Assembly (NCBI GenBank): GCA_022113835.1
Contig: JAILWY010000009.1
Span: 5,865,501 to 5,929,500, forward strand
Origin: Atopsyche davidsoni
Lineage: Eukaryota; Arthropoda; Insecta; Trichoptera; Hydrobiosidae
Length of the DNA: 64,000 nt
Direction: 5' to 3'
Part shown: positions 23,061-35,107 of the stretch, piece after piece
Position numbering within the stretch: position 1 is the stretch's first letter
Layout of the letters: the number at the start of each line of letters is the position of its first letter
Notes under the pieces: model-generated
Seen by the model: the letters and a program-made list of their open reading frames with translations, nothing else
Databases searched by the model: none
Told to the model about the DNA's origin: nothing
Position numbers and translations under genes: made by a program

Positions 23061-24256
23061 CTTCGTGTTCAGTTCGCCTGCAATTAAATTGCATACAATA
23101 TTATCACAGGCTCTTTGGAAAAGTTTTTTTTCATTTTCTAATTTTTAAGTAATTGTTGCAGTTTTGCTTTACTCCGTGCAGCTACGTGTACCGTAAATAG
23201 TTTATTTTTCAAATATTTATTCCAACAGTATTGCACAAAGAATGCATAATATATTGCATTACAAATTTAGCTCCAATGCGAATGCAAACAAAAGACAACC
23301 GCGGGGGCAAAGGCAATACCGCGGAATACAAACAAAAGTGCTTCCATAATATTGCAATTTGAAAGTTTCCGGAGCGATATTAAAATGCACAAGTAATCCG
23401 ATGCTACTCGTGATTGGCGAGGCGTCGCTAAACTGCACTCGCCGGAGACGTTTGCATGCGCAAGGAGAAAATTTTCAAGTAAACCAGTTTTAATCGTGCA
23501 ATCGGGAGTAAATTAAAGTTTCCCCCGCCAAAGTTTTTGGCGTCCCTCGGAGATAACGATACTGCGATATCTCCGGCTATTCTCGGAACCGCAGGTATCT
23601 TCCTATCTCGGATTGCCTCTATCGTTTCCCCGACTCGTAGATTTTGCGTCCGAGGAAAATACCGGAGGAGAGTACTCCGCAACCCGACGGGATGGCGCTC
23701 TCGATCAGTCCTTTACAAAAAAAAAACAGGCAATTCTGATAAAATAGTTATTGCGCAGCAAATTCAAGACCGGGAGATTGCAACAGAAAATAACATCCGA
23801 TTCGCAAACGCAAACGGGGAATCGGCGAGCACTTCTGAACTCGACGCAGTGTCGAGTGTCGTCACCGGCAGCGCAAAAATGGACGGCGACCTGTCGGCTC
23901 GCGCGGCAAGTGCAGCCCCGGCCCGGCGCGCAACAGGTGACGCCCGCGGGACGCCCTCGCCTCGGGGCGGGTCTGCGCGTTCCGACTGTCCCTCTCCGGC
24001 TCGAGGGAAGTGTTGTCGGACAAAACTCAAAATACATCGCTCGATATAGTGACGGATACGCAATGCGAATGCGGGGTCGCTCTTTGTGGAAAATGTCAAA
24101 AGGGAAGTTCGTCGCCCGTTGTTTACCTTCGGGTGACAACGGTGCAAAGAAAAACGAACCGGTCGAGGGCGATCCCGGAGCCCGTCGGCGCCGAGCGCGG
24201 ATCGAGCGACGGAGACGACCTCGGGCCGGGGTCGACGGACAGGCGGGAGCACTCAC

Positions 24257-24744
24257 TTGAGGTAGTAGATCTGCCCCTCCTGGGTGCGGGCCTGCTCCCA
24301 GCCGGGGGGCAGAGGGCCGAGCTCCTCGTGCAGGGCGGCGCTGACCACGTCGTAGGAGCGCTGCTTGGCGTGGCGGTGCGGGGCGGGCGGGGCGCCCTGG
24401 GCTGCCGCGGCGGCCCCCGCGGCGTAGGTCTGCTGCAGCGAGGCGGGCGAGCTGTGGGCCCGCGAGTGCGCCACCGCCGGGCCCGCGCCTCCGCCTCCCG
24501 CCGAACCGAAGGCCGAGTCCGCGGAGTTCTCCCGCGAGTGCGACACGGACGGGGACTTGGAACCCGTCGACGGGGGATTGAAGAACGACTTCGGCAACTG
24601 CCTCATCCGGAGCGGCACCTGCAGGGGCCGAGTCGAATCCGGTTTCAGAACGCTGTCGAACAGGGCCTTCAGAGCCGAGTCGCTGTTCTCGTCCACCCGC
24701 AGGACGGGGTTGGACGTCGGCTCCCCTTCGCCGTTGAGGGCCAT
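24257..24744 (-). CDS. yki: Yorkie/YAP transcription co-activator, first coding exon
   Basis: Minus-strand exon coding 162 residues plus two bases, ending at a clean donor (ctcaa|gtgagt). Yorkie/YAP is the nuclear effector of the Hippo pathway; it binds TEAD/Scalloped and is held in the cytoplasm by Warts phosphorylation and 14-3-3. Residues about 22-58 form the TEAD-binding region (ALFDSVLKPD, then PLRMRQLPKSFFNPP). Two Warts-type HxRxxS sites are visible: HSRENS (S74) and HSRAHSSPASLQ (S98), the latter matching the key Yorkie 14-3-3 site. HAKQRS at 125-130 is a weaker HxKxxS variant. WW1 starts at about 143 with GPLPPGWEQARTQEGQIYYL and is cut by the intron. The start at 24744 follows aaatgg context; the open frame continues upstream but through a T-rich, probably intronic stretch. 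Other exons (rest of WW1, WW2, C-terminus) were not found in the window. Confidence 0.93.
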
Positions 24745-24746
24745 TT

Positions 24747-24816
24747 CTATCGTTCGGGTAAAAAAAAAAAAAACAATAATAATAAAAAAAGGCGAGGGCC
24801 GCGACACAGCACTCAC
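24747..24816 (-). other. Possible short 5'UTR intron of Yorkie gene
   Basis: On the minus strand a good donor (gtcgcga|gtgagt, ending at 24817) is followed by 70 bp including a long T-rich tract and an acceptor (cgatag|aaatgg) three bases before the Yorkie ATG. This would place the start codon at the very beginning of the second exon and keep the T-rich sequence out of the protein. Inference from splice signals only. Confidence 0.4.
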
Positions 24817-24929
24817 TCGCGACGCGGCCTCCCGTGGGCACTCGCTCGTCTGACTGGCGACGGCGGACGCTCGCGCCGGTGCTGCCAACTCGAGCCTACT
24901 GAGATTTACCAAAATAGACGGAATTGAAC

Positions 24930-26380
24930 CGAGAAAATCGATTAGCTCGTATCGGAAAACGATATCGACATCAAAACGTCAACCGAAAAAGGAAACAGTT
25001 GTATTGCAAACCCCTCCAAAAGTTACTTTATTTGCAGTCAATTTAAATGTTAGTATCTAAATGCAATTGTACTCAGTCAATTTAAAATTATTATATATTA
25101 TTTTGTATCTTTATTGTAAAATACTTTTTCTTTTAAATTTATCAGTGTTTAAATGCTTTTGTAAAAGCACACAAAAAACGAGTTTTAATGTCATTATACA
25201 TTAACCTTCTTTTGTTAATTTTCGTTAAAAATATGCTTTTTACTAAAACCATGAAAATATTTCATTTCTGAAGTACTAATTGATCAAAAAGTTATATTTA
25301 CTTTTTATTTTTGATATTTTAAGCATTTATAGAAGTATTTAACGTAACCCGTGTGTTAATAATTACTATTGTTGCAATTATTGTAAACAAAACATGCGTT
25401 CGTTTATGAATACGTTTACATTATAAAGCAAAGTCTTCAATAAGTATATTTTTAATTTATTAAAAATTTTCAAAATAGTTTAAAAAAAACCATAGTTGGT
25501 TAAAAAGTCTTCATACAGGCAACACTGACGCTCCGTCGCGGTGGAATGCTGCCCACGCTCGGCCGGCCGGCGCGGGCGCAGAAAGAAATAGTCCCCGTCG
25601 TCCACCGCCTCGCCCCCCTCCCCCCCGTTCTCGGTCCCCCGCCTCCCGCGCACGCCGGTCATCGCCGACCTACCCCTCGCAGGGACCGCCGAAGAGTCGA
25701 GCCAGTAACTGGGAGGTAGAGTCGTGGGTGATCATTTTTTTTATCCTCTTTGAAAAATCATATTCTTTCCTGCTCGAATCATATTGGACCAAAAATTCAT
25801 TATTTTATTTTTTGTTTATTTTCAATACTTACGGCTATGCTTATACTGAAGTGTGTGGCTGTCCCTTGAACCTGCGCGCAGATTCTTAGGTATGTGATTT
25901 AGGTTGTAGCGGACATGAGTTTCTCCATTGTGATATCAACCGATTAAAACAATAAAACGTAATAAAATATGACGCATTCGTATGGATATGTGGGATACGT
26001 TCCTACATTTGTAGATATTTAGAATATTTTATTTTAGTATTTCTTAAAATTCTGAATTAATTTTTTAACATTAGTTTGGAAATATGCATGCATAACAAAA
26101 TTTAAAAAAATCAAGTAAAATTATTTCTTTCATTCATAAAAAATGTATCTCCACAATACTTTTTTACTACCGCCATCTGTAATTTCATGCAATATTCTTT
26201 TAAGTGACGAAATTGCAGATTTCTGTAATAAAAGCTTGAATCTACTAGCCGGTAATATTTTACATTTTTCAGAGAAGTAAATAAATCTAATCTTGTAGCT
26301 GATTACATATAAAATTAAGCTTAGATTATAAACAATAGAACCATTGATCCTGTGATGTACTTTTTTATTTGTGTAAAATG
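24930..26380. promoter_or_regulatory. Intergenic region between divergent Yorkie and zinc-finger genes
   Basis: Mostly AT-rich, with a CpG-rich block at about 25540-25720. A minus-strand open frame of 60 codons crosses that block but its sequence (low-complexity Gly/Arg/Glu) gives no family. The block lies between two genes pointing away from each other and could contain a shared or separate promoter. I see no other supported gene. Confidence 0.4.
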
Positions 26381-26619
26381 TAAATGATAGTTTTATCTGT
26401 GTGTCCAGTTGAGATGATAGCACTCGCTGCACTTCCTCGAGAGAGAGAGCTTTCGGCATGGATCGTCATCCGCTGGCGCTGTGCTGTGACGCCGTCGTCG
26501 CAGGGTTGTAAACTAAAAAAGATCGTTAAAATAATCAAGGAAATACCCTATATTTATGTTTTGTGCGATGGGTCCGGTTGAGTTATGTTATTTATCTGTG
26601 ATTGAAATTGGATTGCAAG

Positions 26620-28638
26620 ATGGAAATTGAGCATAAATTTGAGCATTTTTGTCGTATTTGTACAGTTGAACATGAAGTCGGAATAATGATATTCAGTGAA
26701 GAGGGTGAAAAAATGATGTTACGAGATAAAATAACAAAATATCTTCACGTCGAGGTAAGCCAATCGCTGTTGTCAGACTCGAGCAGCGTGACATTTTTAG
26801 ATTTGACATTAGGCTTTTCATTTATTTAATATTTTCAACACGGTAGTGATGAAATGTTTACTATTTCATAATATAAACACTGGATTAATTTTGTGCGTAC
26901 ATTTGTGTGTACGTGAGCTTTTAATCTCAAGTATATTATTTGACTATTACTCTTTTATTCAGTTATTTTAGTGATTTTTTCCCTAGTTTATTATTTTAAT
27001 CATTTACATTTTAATATACTTGAGAATATATTCGTTGGTTGTCAATTAATTCACTAATTAGCATTTCTTCACAAGGTTATAATTTGTACTGTTGAGCTAA
27101 TTTGATGTTTGGTTTTTTCAGATAAATTTTGAAGATAGACTTCCCAAAATGATCTGCATTAGTTGTTGTACCCAATTAGACTCATTTAGAGTGTTTGCAG
27201 AAATGGCTAGACAATCACAATTAAAGCTAAGCAAACATTTAGAAATAATAGATCTCGTAAATAAAAACGGTTTGAAAATCTCTTCTAGTTCACCTACGGT
27301 AGATATAAAAAATGATTTTGTTAAGATAGAAAGACAATCAAATGGAGAAAGGAATTTACTAGATGGGGATTCTGATATTACTGAAATGGAAGTGAGACTC
27401 GATCCGATGATGTTTTTGGATTGTCAAACAGATGATAGTCAAACTAACGATAGCGCCAGCACTTGCAATGATACGACAATAAAGGATATATTATCATGCC
27501 AGTTAAATAATATTAATGCATCAAACGTTGAAGATCAACATAATACTCTGACAATTGAACTAGTTAAAAAGTCTGATATACCTAAACCTGATACTGGGAA
27601 AAAAGCCAAACCCCGATTACCTGATTTAACACCTATCAAATTAACCAGGAAGACCGATACCGAACCTACGAAGCCATTTGTATGCACACTGTGCCCAAGA
27701 AGTTACTTCTCCAGTATTGCTCTTCAAAATCATTCTTGGTTGCATCTGAAGAACAAAACTAAGGATGATGGCCTTGGCAGGGTTTGCTGTCCTATTTGTA
27801 ATAAGGATATATCCACTAAAGGTAACCTGAAAGTTCACATGGAAACCCATCGTCCCAAAGGAAAGTACAATTGCGATATTTGTGGGCGAATGTAAGTATA
27901 TAATGCTTGTCATTTGTAATAAGTTGATATAATATGATTGCAGAGCATATAATAATAAATTTTGTTGATATTTCAGATTTAAGACCCATTCAAATTTATT
28001 TAGACACAAAGAATATCATGGAGGAGAGGTTTACACATGCAATGTCTGTGGACGAGTATATCCAACGAATAGCACATTGCGGGCTCACAGCATCACCCAC
28101 AGCGACGCTCGTCCTCACAACTGTCCACTCTGCAAAAAAACCTTCAAACGAAATCAGGATCTGAAGGTAAAAGAGACAGATTATTTATATTAGTTGGTAG
28201 AATAGAAGTATCCATACTGAAATTCTAATCAAAAACTCCAAATTCATTTTTTAAATTAATATTTTGTAAGTTTTGCATTAATTCATTTAAAAATTTATTC
28301 AAAACCTTTGGTTGTTATTAAAAATTATGTTTGTCTATTATTAAAATTAAATTGCTTTAAATGCAAATGAGCTTGCTCTAGTTTCAATACTCCAGCATGC
28401 CACTGATGTATATCTATAATTCACATTCACATCGTAAAATTACAGATTTGTTTTACATATTTATAAGTTCCATTAATTGCAGTTCCATATCAACCAGCAC
28501 ACCGGCGCCAGACCTTATTCCTGTCCCTACTGTCCGAAAGCATTTGCAAGCTCGGGAAATTGCTTTTCTCACCGTAAAAGAATGCACCCTGCCGAAGTAG
28601 AGAGAGATCGCGACAAATCCCAAAATAGTGACCACTAA
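26620..28638 (+). CDS. ZAD-C2H2 zinc-finger protein, four exons
   Basis: Exons 26620-26754, 27122-27891, 27977-28166 and 28483-28638 join in phase to 416 codons; every intron is GT-AG. The start ATG at 26620 opens MEIEHKFEHFCRIC. Residues about 9-85 are a zinc-finger-associated domain (ZAD), with zinc-binding cysteines C11, C14, C57 and C60; it normally mediates dimerisation. An acidic, Ser/Asp-rich linker follows. Six C2H2 fingers begin with C233/C236 (CTLCPRSYF), then C268/C271 (CPICNKDI), CDICGRIF (split by intron 2), CNVCGRVY, CPLCKKTF (intron 3 follows) and CPYCPKAF, the last with HX4H spacing. ZAD proteins are a large insect-expanded family of DNA-binding regulators; I cannot assign an orthologue. 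A few basic and polar residues follow the last finger before TAA. Confidence 0.93.
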
Positions 28639-28847
28639 ACCACAACCCAGAATACCTTTTTAAATATCTGGCGTACTGATACATAAAAGAAATATCTGAA
28701 TTAAATTGCATCAATATATGGAAATATCTATGTCACTGGAGATAAATATTAGTAAATTTATTGGGTTTCATTGAAACCTTCTTCACCATATTTTCTGCGT
28801 CATGCCAAGGTCAACCCTTTAGGAAGCTTTGGTCATGCCCATGGCCT

Positions 28848-28881
28848 AATAAATCTTAATGACTTATATTTTTTAAATAAA
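28848..28881 (+). terminator. Candidate polyadenylation signals of zinc-finger gene
   Basis: Two AATAAA hexamers at 28848-28853 and 28876-28881, about 210-240 bp after the stop codon. Which is used cannot be told from sequence. Confidence 0.45.
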
Positions 28882-28899
28882 GTGTTTAGGTTTAGACAA

Positions 28900-31800
28900 T
28901 GATGTTGGCTATTGGATGAAAATGTTTGTTTTGTTGTTGTGTATGTTTGTGGTATATATGGTGGAGCGGTGACTGTATTTTGTGAACTATTCTAAATTGC
29001 ATACTTATATAATTGTTATATGTATATACTTGTGTTTATCGTTAGGTATCTGAGTATTTGTATGTTCAGCATATAAGCTACGTATGCTGATAGAATAAGT
29101 AAACAGATTCCCTGCGATATTTTATGACCTACTGATTTTTTCAGTTTGCTTATAAATATTCAAATTGTATTTTTCCTAGGAGGTATGATCAAAGCTGCCC
29201 AGTATGTAATGGGCCTAACAGCTGCAATACATTTTAGATTAAATCTATGACAAGACTTTAACAATTTGTTATTTCTGGCATTGAATAAATTTTAATAAAG
29301 TGGTTAGTTGCGTACAGAAAATTTCAACATTGTCTTTCTTTGAATAGAATATCAATGAAGAAAATAATATTGAGTCTGTTTTTAGGAAAACTATGGTTAT
29401 ATTGGATTTAACTATCTATAGTTTGTTAAGATTTTAAAATGTTTAACAGGTATTTTCATCGGTTTTATATATTTTTTATTTTTATGTATGGCAACTAAAT
29501 TCTTAATTCAGATATTATAAAGATACTATGTAGTATGATTTATAAAAAAGTGCAATACTCCTATTTTTTATGAATTCTTTTTGAAGCATAAAATGTTTAT
29601 CAGTTCTCCAAACCATAAAAACTAGGACAATAAAAATACATTTCACGAAGTGAATTACATGTAAACTTAATCATCAACAACCATTTGTATTTAGTTTCAA
29701 AATATTTTTTTTAGAAAATATAGGTAATTTTTATGTCATGTTTGAATTTTTATATTAATTAATTTCTAATTTTATTATAAAAATTCGGTATTTGCTGGCA
29801 GCATACAGTATTATTGTACTTGATTTTGTATTTAGTTGTATAATTTTCCTATTTATTATGTTTCAGTTATTCTTGTACAAGATTTACATTATCAAATTTA
29901 TGTAATTTAAATTTTATTTTAAATATGTTAAATTATCAAATAATATTTTTTTTCTAGTAAATTGTCAATTTTTAATGTTTTAATTTGATTTATTTAATAA
30001 GTTGTATATTATGTTAATTTATTACGCTTTTACGCAAGATAACAAATGTCACAAATATGAATGGAAAGTTTGAGATTTCAGAAAATCTTAATATTTGGCT
30101 GAGGCGATATTTTATTGTAAACGTATTAGTATCTTGACAAAACAGGGACTGTAGTATTAAAACTTTTTTTTATTAAATGTTCAAACTCCGCTGATATATG
30201 TGTCGGTTTAACAGTATTTTAGTAAACTAGTGAATTTGCTTAGTTTTATCTTTACAAGCAGTTCAATTTACTACCAGGCAACGTTAGTCTAGTGAAATGT
30301 GCTGGTAATACAAAACAACGCATTGATGGTGTATTGTTTTCAATACTTGCTTCTTTCACTACATAAATTAATCTATCGGTAAGTATTGATTACATGCCAG
30401 TAACATGACATTAAAAGACTGCCTAACTATAACCAAAGTGGGATAATTGTCACAGAACTGCCTTTACAAAAAATATATATAACAATTTGTAAGCTAAATA
30501 GCACCTGGTGTGGATTATCTTACCAGATGATTGTTTGTATATCCATCAGTTACGGAAGGAAAAATAATACCTAGTTAAGCCATGAGTGTTTAATCAGGTC
30601 ACACACACAGTCGGGTGGTTGTCTGTATAGAAAAATTGCAGTCTGTAATCTCAGTTATTTAGGTATGCAACTAGGGTTGATATGAATAAAAGAGCTCTCA
30701 GATGCGTGCCACTAGCTAAAATTGTAGCTTTAGTGTCAACCACACTAGTGTGCTGTTAAGCTAAAGCTTAAAAATAAAAAAAGGTTTTGTGACTAAACTA
30801 ATAAAACCATCTTATGAAATGATTCAGCGTTTACTAATTTAAGGAAAGTGCGGATTAAATCGGGTGTGGTTTTTGGTAATGATTGGAATTAATATTAAGT
30901 GGAAAGATTTGTTTTTTAAATGTGGGTTTTAGAATAGGTGGTTTTTGTTCACAGTGGGTTTTGTCTTGATTTGTGCTTGTATTAAATGTGTCTGCATTTA
31001 CAAATTTCGTCACGGAGTGAAAAATGATAGTTATGATCATTGTGCAATAAATCGATGAGTTTGTTTGTAGCAACGTATTGATTGTATATCAAAACACAAT
31101 AAGTACTAAATGAATATTAGTTTTAGGATATAACATTAGCATAAGTAAATATGTGTGCCATTTATTCAAGACTGTTACTGCTAAACATAGTAGATATAGA
31201 AATATCTTTGTAGAATTTTTATTTACAAACTTTATTTATTTTTATTCTGTGATCTCATGTATACCAAAAGTCATTTCTTTGTAACTACAGATTATTTTGA
31301 TAATGAGTAATTACTATAGTCTATGAACCTAAAGTTATATTTTTAGATAGGCTTTAATGGCTATATGTACGTATCAATATTATTGTACTATAAATTTCCA
31401 TTTTGTATGGAAAAATTATTGTAGAAAACAGTATTATGTGTTGAAATCTTAATCATGGTAAAATTGTATCATTAAAATGTCTAAAATAAATAGTTGGTTG
31501 ATAAGCTTATATTTTATTTTATTTTAAATGTTCTGTTTGGTATTCTGGAGCACTTCATCGAAACCTATCATACTTTTAAGACTAAAAGGGGGGATTATCG
31601 GAGATATGTACGAGATGTCATTAAAATCTATATGAAATCTGTAGATCTTTGAGACCATTTCAGAATTTCACAAAAAGCTCCTAAAAAGTAAACAGTTAAG
31701 TGATTAAGGTCTTGCAGAGAAGGTCGCCCAATTGAATGGTAAAATTTGAATAAGAGTGTTGATACTTTCTAGACATAAACAAATCTTGTGCGGAAAGCTT

Positions 31801-32420
31801 GTATGATTTAAGAAATTCCTAATAATGTCTCGTTGACTAGAAGGTCACAAGAGAAGAAAAAATTACCTAGATTACATATTCTGATAAAGCCCAAGAAAAC
31901 CAATAGCTGTGAAACCCTTTATTCTCATCTAAGCCCATAAAGCGTCTTTTATATAAATATTGCGTGGTAGACTTATTTTTTGAGAAAGCATCAAAAGTAG
32001 CATTTGCAACCTTGTATCAGATCTGATTGTCTAGAGCAGGCAAGTGGAAGTAGTGTGAGTACAATTTGTTAAAGAACCTTTCAAACATGAACTGAGAGTT
32101 GAATACTCTTACACTCTACTCGCCTTAACACACCGGTTTTTGAATTTAACAAAAGGCCTAAATCCAGCCAGAGACTAGCATTACAGTTAAGTGCTTAATC
32201 ATTCTCTCTTTATACTGTAATTAAAGTATTCATATTAATTTTTTTTAAATGTATTGTTATATTTATCGTTATATAATCTTTTCTTTCCGAAGAATGCTGG
32301 ATGATTCATTTTTAGCCATAGAAACTTAAATAATACTAGCATAATTAAATTCAAATAATAAAAAATACACCGGGCCCAAAATCTTCAATAGATACAGAAA
32401 AATGTGAAAATTATTTCTTC
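28900..32420. other. AT-rich intergenic interval
   Basis: No gene or structured element is supported over about 3.5 kb. Several T- and A-runs are present. Open frames are short and lack domains. Confidence 0.45.
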
Positions 32421-32426
32421 CATTTT

Positions 32427-32617
32427 AATATTTTAAATATGTAAAATACTTGAGTGATTTTTCTACATATAAATTTTTATTGGTGACCGGTTTCGTCAAC
32501 CTCTCACGTTAGCATTATTAAACTGTCAATGCCAACGTGAGAGGTTGACGAAACCAGTCACCAATAAAAATTTATATGTAGAAAAATCACTCAAGTATTT
32601 TACTTATTTAAAATATT
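32427..32617. mobile_element. Snapback MITE, 90-bp arms, 11-bp loop
   Basis: The arm 32427-32516 and the reverse complement of 32528-32617 agree at 87 of 90 positions. Arms contain aaaatacttgagtgattttt, then ttattggtgaccggtttcgt and the inner end caacctctcacgtt. Related single-arm or broken copies occur at about 34508-34770 and 36852-37030, so this is a repeat family and not a chance palindrome. It has no coding capacity. Confidence 0.85.
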
Positions 32618-34160
32618 CAAATTATTTGTAGTTTTTTTTAAATAAGATCATTTAAAAATTAGTTCGTACTAATAATAGATAGTTATATTTGATTTTTGTG
32701 ATTTTGATAGGTTAGAAACTCGCATGCGTAAATATTAAACAAGGTATGTCATAACAAATATTTCGTCCCGATAAAAAAATATTTAAGACGATGAAGTTAT
32801 TATCTTTACTCATTATAAATATATGGCGTGTATTTTGAAAATTCTTTCGCTTGCAGAAATCTTCACGCGCAATATTCTGATCTGTAATATCATAGGAAGT
32901 TGAGATAATTTATAGAAGTGATTTTAATGGAAGGTAATCATAATTGAATATTACAAGAAAGGATATAAATATAATCAATGAAAAATAATAACATTTCCGT
33001 TTACAAAAATAACATGAAGCGATGACCTTGGCGTGATTTGAATTGATGAGCTAGATTTTTGAACAGGAAAAAAAAATCGACGGACCAGATATAATACTAA
33101 AGTTCCTTTTGTAGATAAAGCGTGCATAAAATATTTTTGATGTTTTATATTTTTCAATTTAAAAAAAATAGCTCGTGTGAAATGGGATCTATCTTCAAAA
33201 AAATATATGTGATACTATTTATAAATAATATGTTCTAAACCCTGTTAGTTTTATTTAAAAAATGCGTGATTTTTATTATATATTTTTTAATTTCAAATAG
33301 CTATGGTATATGTTGGATAATTTACAAAACTTAGGGACTTCCCCGATCGCTAAATACAAACTCCCCGATTACTCCAAGGTGAAGTACCTTACGTCACAAA
33401 GATCGGACTGCAGTGCAATCGTAATCAAATTTTAAAATAATATCGTAATTTAATGTAAAAATTTTAATTGTTTTTTATTGTCCGTCGATAAATAGTTAAT
33501 TTAAAAAAATAGTACCTCGTCTATTTATTATAAATAAATAAAATAATCAAAAAATAAGTTATATCAATAGCTGTAATAGGATATTATATGAGGTCATATA
33601 ACTTTTGACAATAAATCACATCATATTATAAATAAGCAGATTACCCCGATTAGTTTCTAATAAACTATACCTTCCATTTTGCTTAATTGTACAAAGTTAG
33701 TAAAATATTTTTATGTGAATTCAAATGTTATTTATAAATCAGTAATGTTTAGGTTTTCTTTTCGTTGTAATGATTTACAAATGCGCATGCAAAAGTATAT
33801 TTGTACGCATAAAGTAAATATTTGTCATTTGTAAGCTTGAACAAAATCAAGATGGAAGTGTTCACATACAAATCAATTTGCTCTTGTGATTTCTGAAGAT
33901 AGGAAGTTACAATTGCAGAGCCTCGATCGTCAATAAGTTGCTTACCACCTTGATCTACAACAACCCAACACCGCTGGTGTCGGCCTCGCATTATAAAATT
34001 TATCCTGCGGTATTCAGAATTTCTACACGTTACATAATTTAACAAGTTCACCCATGCAATGCTATTTTTATTTTTTGCGAATCTGAAATGCCATCAATGA
34101 AAATCTAAAATAACACAGTCGTTACACTTGTGGTTACACAGGTGCACTTCGATTATTGTT
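32618..34160. other. AT-rich intergenic interval
   Basis: No gene is supported. GC-richer text at about 33335-33420 (ttccccgatcgctaaatac) is unexplained. The short minus-strand open frame at 33749-34051 has no recognisable domain. Confidence 0.4.

Positions 34161-34235
<75 letters not shown>
34161..34235. repeat. (CA)n(TA)n compound microsatellite
   Basis: About eleven CA dinucleotides followed by about 26 TA dinucleotides without interruption. Confidence 0.95.
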
Positions 34236-34238
<3 letters not shown>

Positions 34239-34507
34239 GGATAACCAAACTTTTGATTACTACTGGCGACCTGTTTTTTTAAATTATAGGCGGCAGTTTA
34301 CCAGCATCGTGCAAAAAAATTGTAGTAATTTAAGCCAAAAATAAGTTTAAATTTAAAATAAATACATTTTATATACATATTGAATATCAGGTTATTTTAA
34401 TTAGAGAAAACAATGACTTCCTCGCAAACGAATTAGTTTATGTGGGTCGGGAATCAAGGTGTATATTTCAGAGGCGGGCGAGGTGAGAATATATAGGTGT
34501 ATGGTAA

Positions 34508-34770
34508 AATAGTTTTGTGATTTTTCTACATGTTTTAATTTTATCGGTTACCGGTTTCGTTTATTATGATGAGAAAAATATTAAATAACCCCCCTCTCTT
34601 CTTATTTTACCATCTGACAATCATTGCATCTCTCTCTAACAAGCAATATCTCTCGCTTTAACAATCTGTCACTTGCTTATTTCGTTGGATAATGCCAACG
34701 TAAAAGGTTGGCGAGACCGAAATGAAATTCCCCGAGTACTTTCAGTCAAAAATATTGAATATATATGTTT
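34508..34770. mobile_element. Diverged copy of the snapback MITE family
   Basis: The left side (gtgatttttctacatgtttt, then cggttaccggtttcgtt) and the right side (gataatgccaacgtaaaagg, then ttggcgagaccga) correspond to the two arms of the 32427 element. They are separated by about 140 bp of pyrimidine-rich filler (ctctctctaac). The right edge continues with tcagtcaaaaatattgaata, also seen at the end of the copy at 36852-37030. Confidence 0.6.
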
Positions 34771-34879
34771 AGATAGTTTGTTGACAAAACTATGAGAATT
34801 TTACCAAAGTTGGTGTACTATTCAAGGATAGAAAAATGTACAACAGACGATGGTTTAAAGAAGCTCGGATGCTGTGAGG

Positions 34880-35107
34880 TTAGCTGAGAGGTTGAGTGCC
34901 CTTGGGCGCGACCTCCGCTCACGTGCGCCGGTCGATGGACATTGCGCACGCCGCGCCGTGATGCGCCGTGACGCGCTGTGACGGGTCGTGACGGGTCGTG
35001 ACGGGCCGCCCGCGAGCGCGGCGACGGGCCCGATGACAGCAGTTTCGCGTGAGAAATACAGCGCGAAGCACGCGGAGTCGTGAAGCTGCTCCCCATTTCG
35101 CCAAAAC
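34880..35107 (+). promoter_or_regulatory. GC-rich promoter/5'UTR region of NAPRT
   Basis: A CpG-rich block directly upstream of the NAPRT start. It contains a 10-bp tandem repeat at 34953-35006. The transcription start is not identifiable. Minus-strand open frames through it are compositional. Confidence 0.5.
34953..35006. repeat. 10-bp tandem repeat upstream of NAPRT (gcgccgtgac type)
   Basis: Five units drift from gcgccgtgat to gggtcgtgac in consecutive 10-bp steps, about 100 bp before the NAPRT ATG. The core GTGACG resembles a CRE/ATF half site repeated at one helical turn, which is only suggestive. Confidence 0.8.

Larger units (their letters stand above)
23530..24900. promoter_or_regulatory. 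CpG island around Yorkie first coding exon
   Basis: A 1.3-kb GC- and CpG-rich region, the largest in the window, that covers the Yorkie coding exon and extends about 700 bp into its downstream intron and 150 bp upstream. Long open frames on every strand here, apart from the Yorkie exon, are by-products of composition. The position suggests a promoter-proximal region for the minus-strand gene. Confidence 0.55.

Noticed and set aside
23537..24927. Large overlapping ORFs on plus and minus strands (170, 305 and 378 codons)
   Set aside because: They lie in a CpG island and shadow the Yorkie exon; low-complexity Arg/Ala/Gly/Pro content and no domain.
26384..26581. Upstream ORF before the zinc-finger gene
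   Set aside because: No ATG-initiated domain, no in-phase splice to the ZAD exon; likely 5'UTR or promoter.
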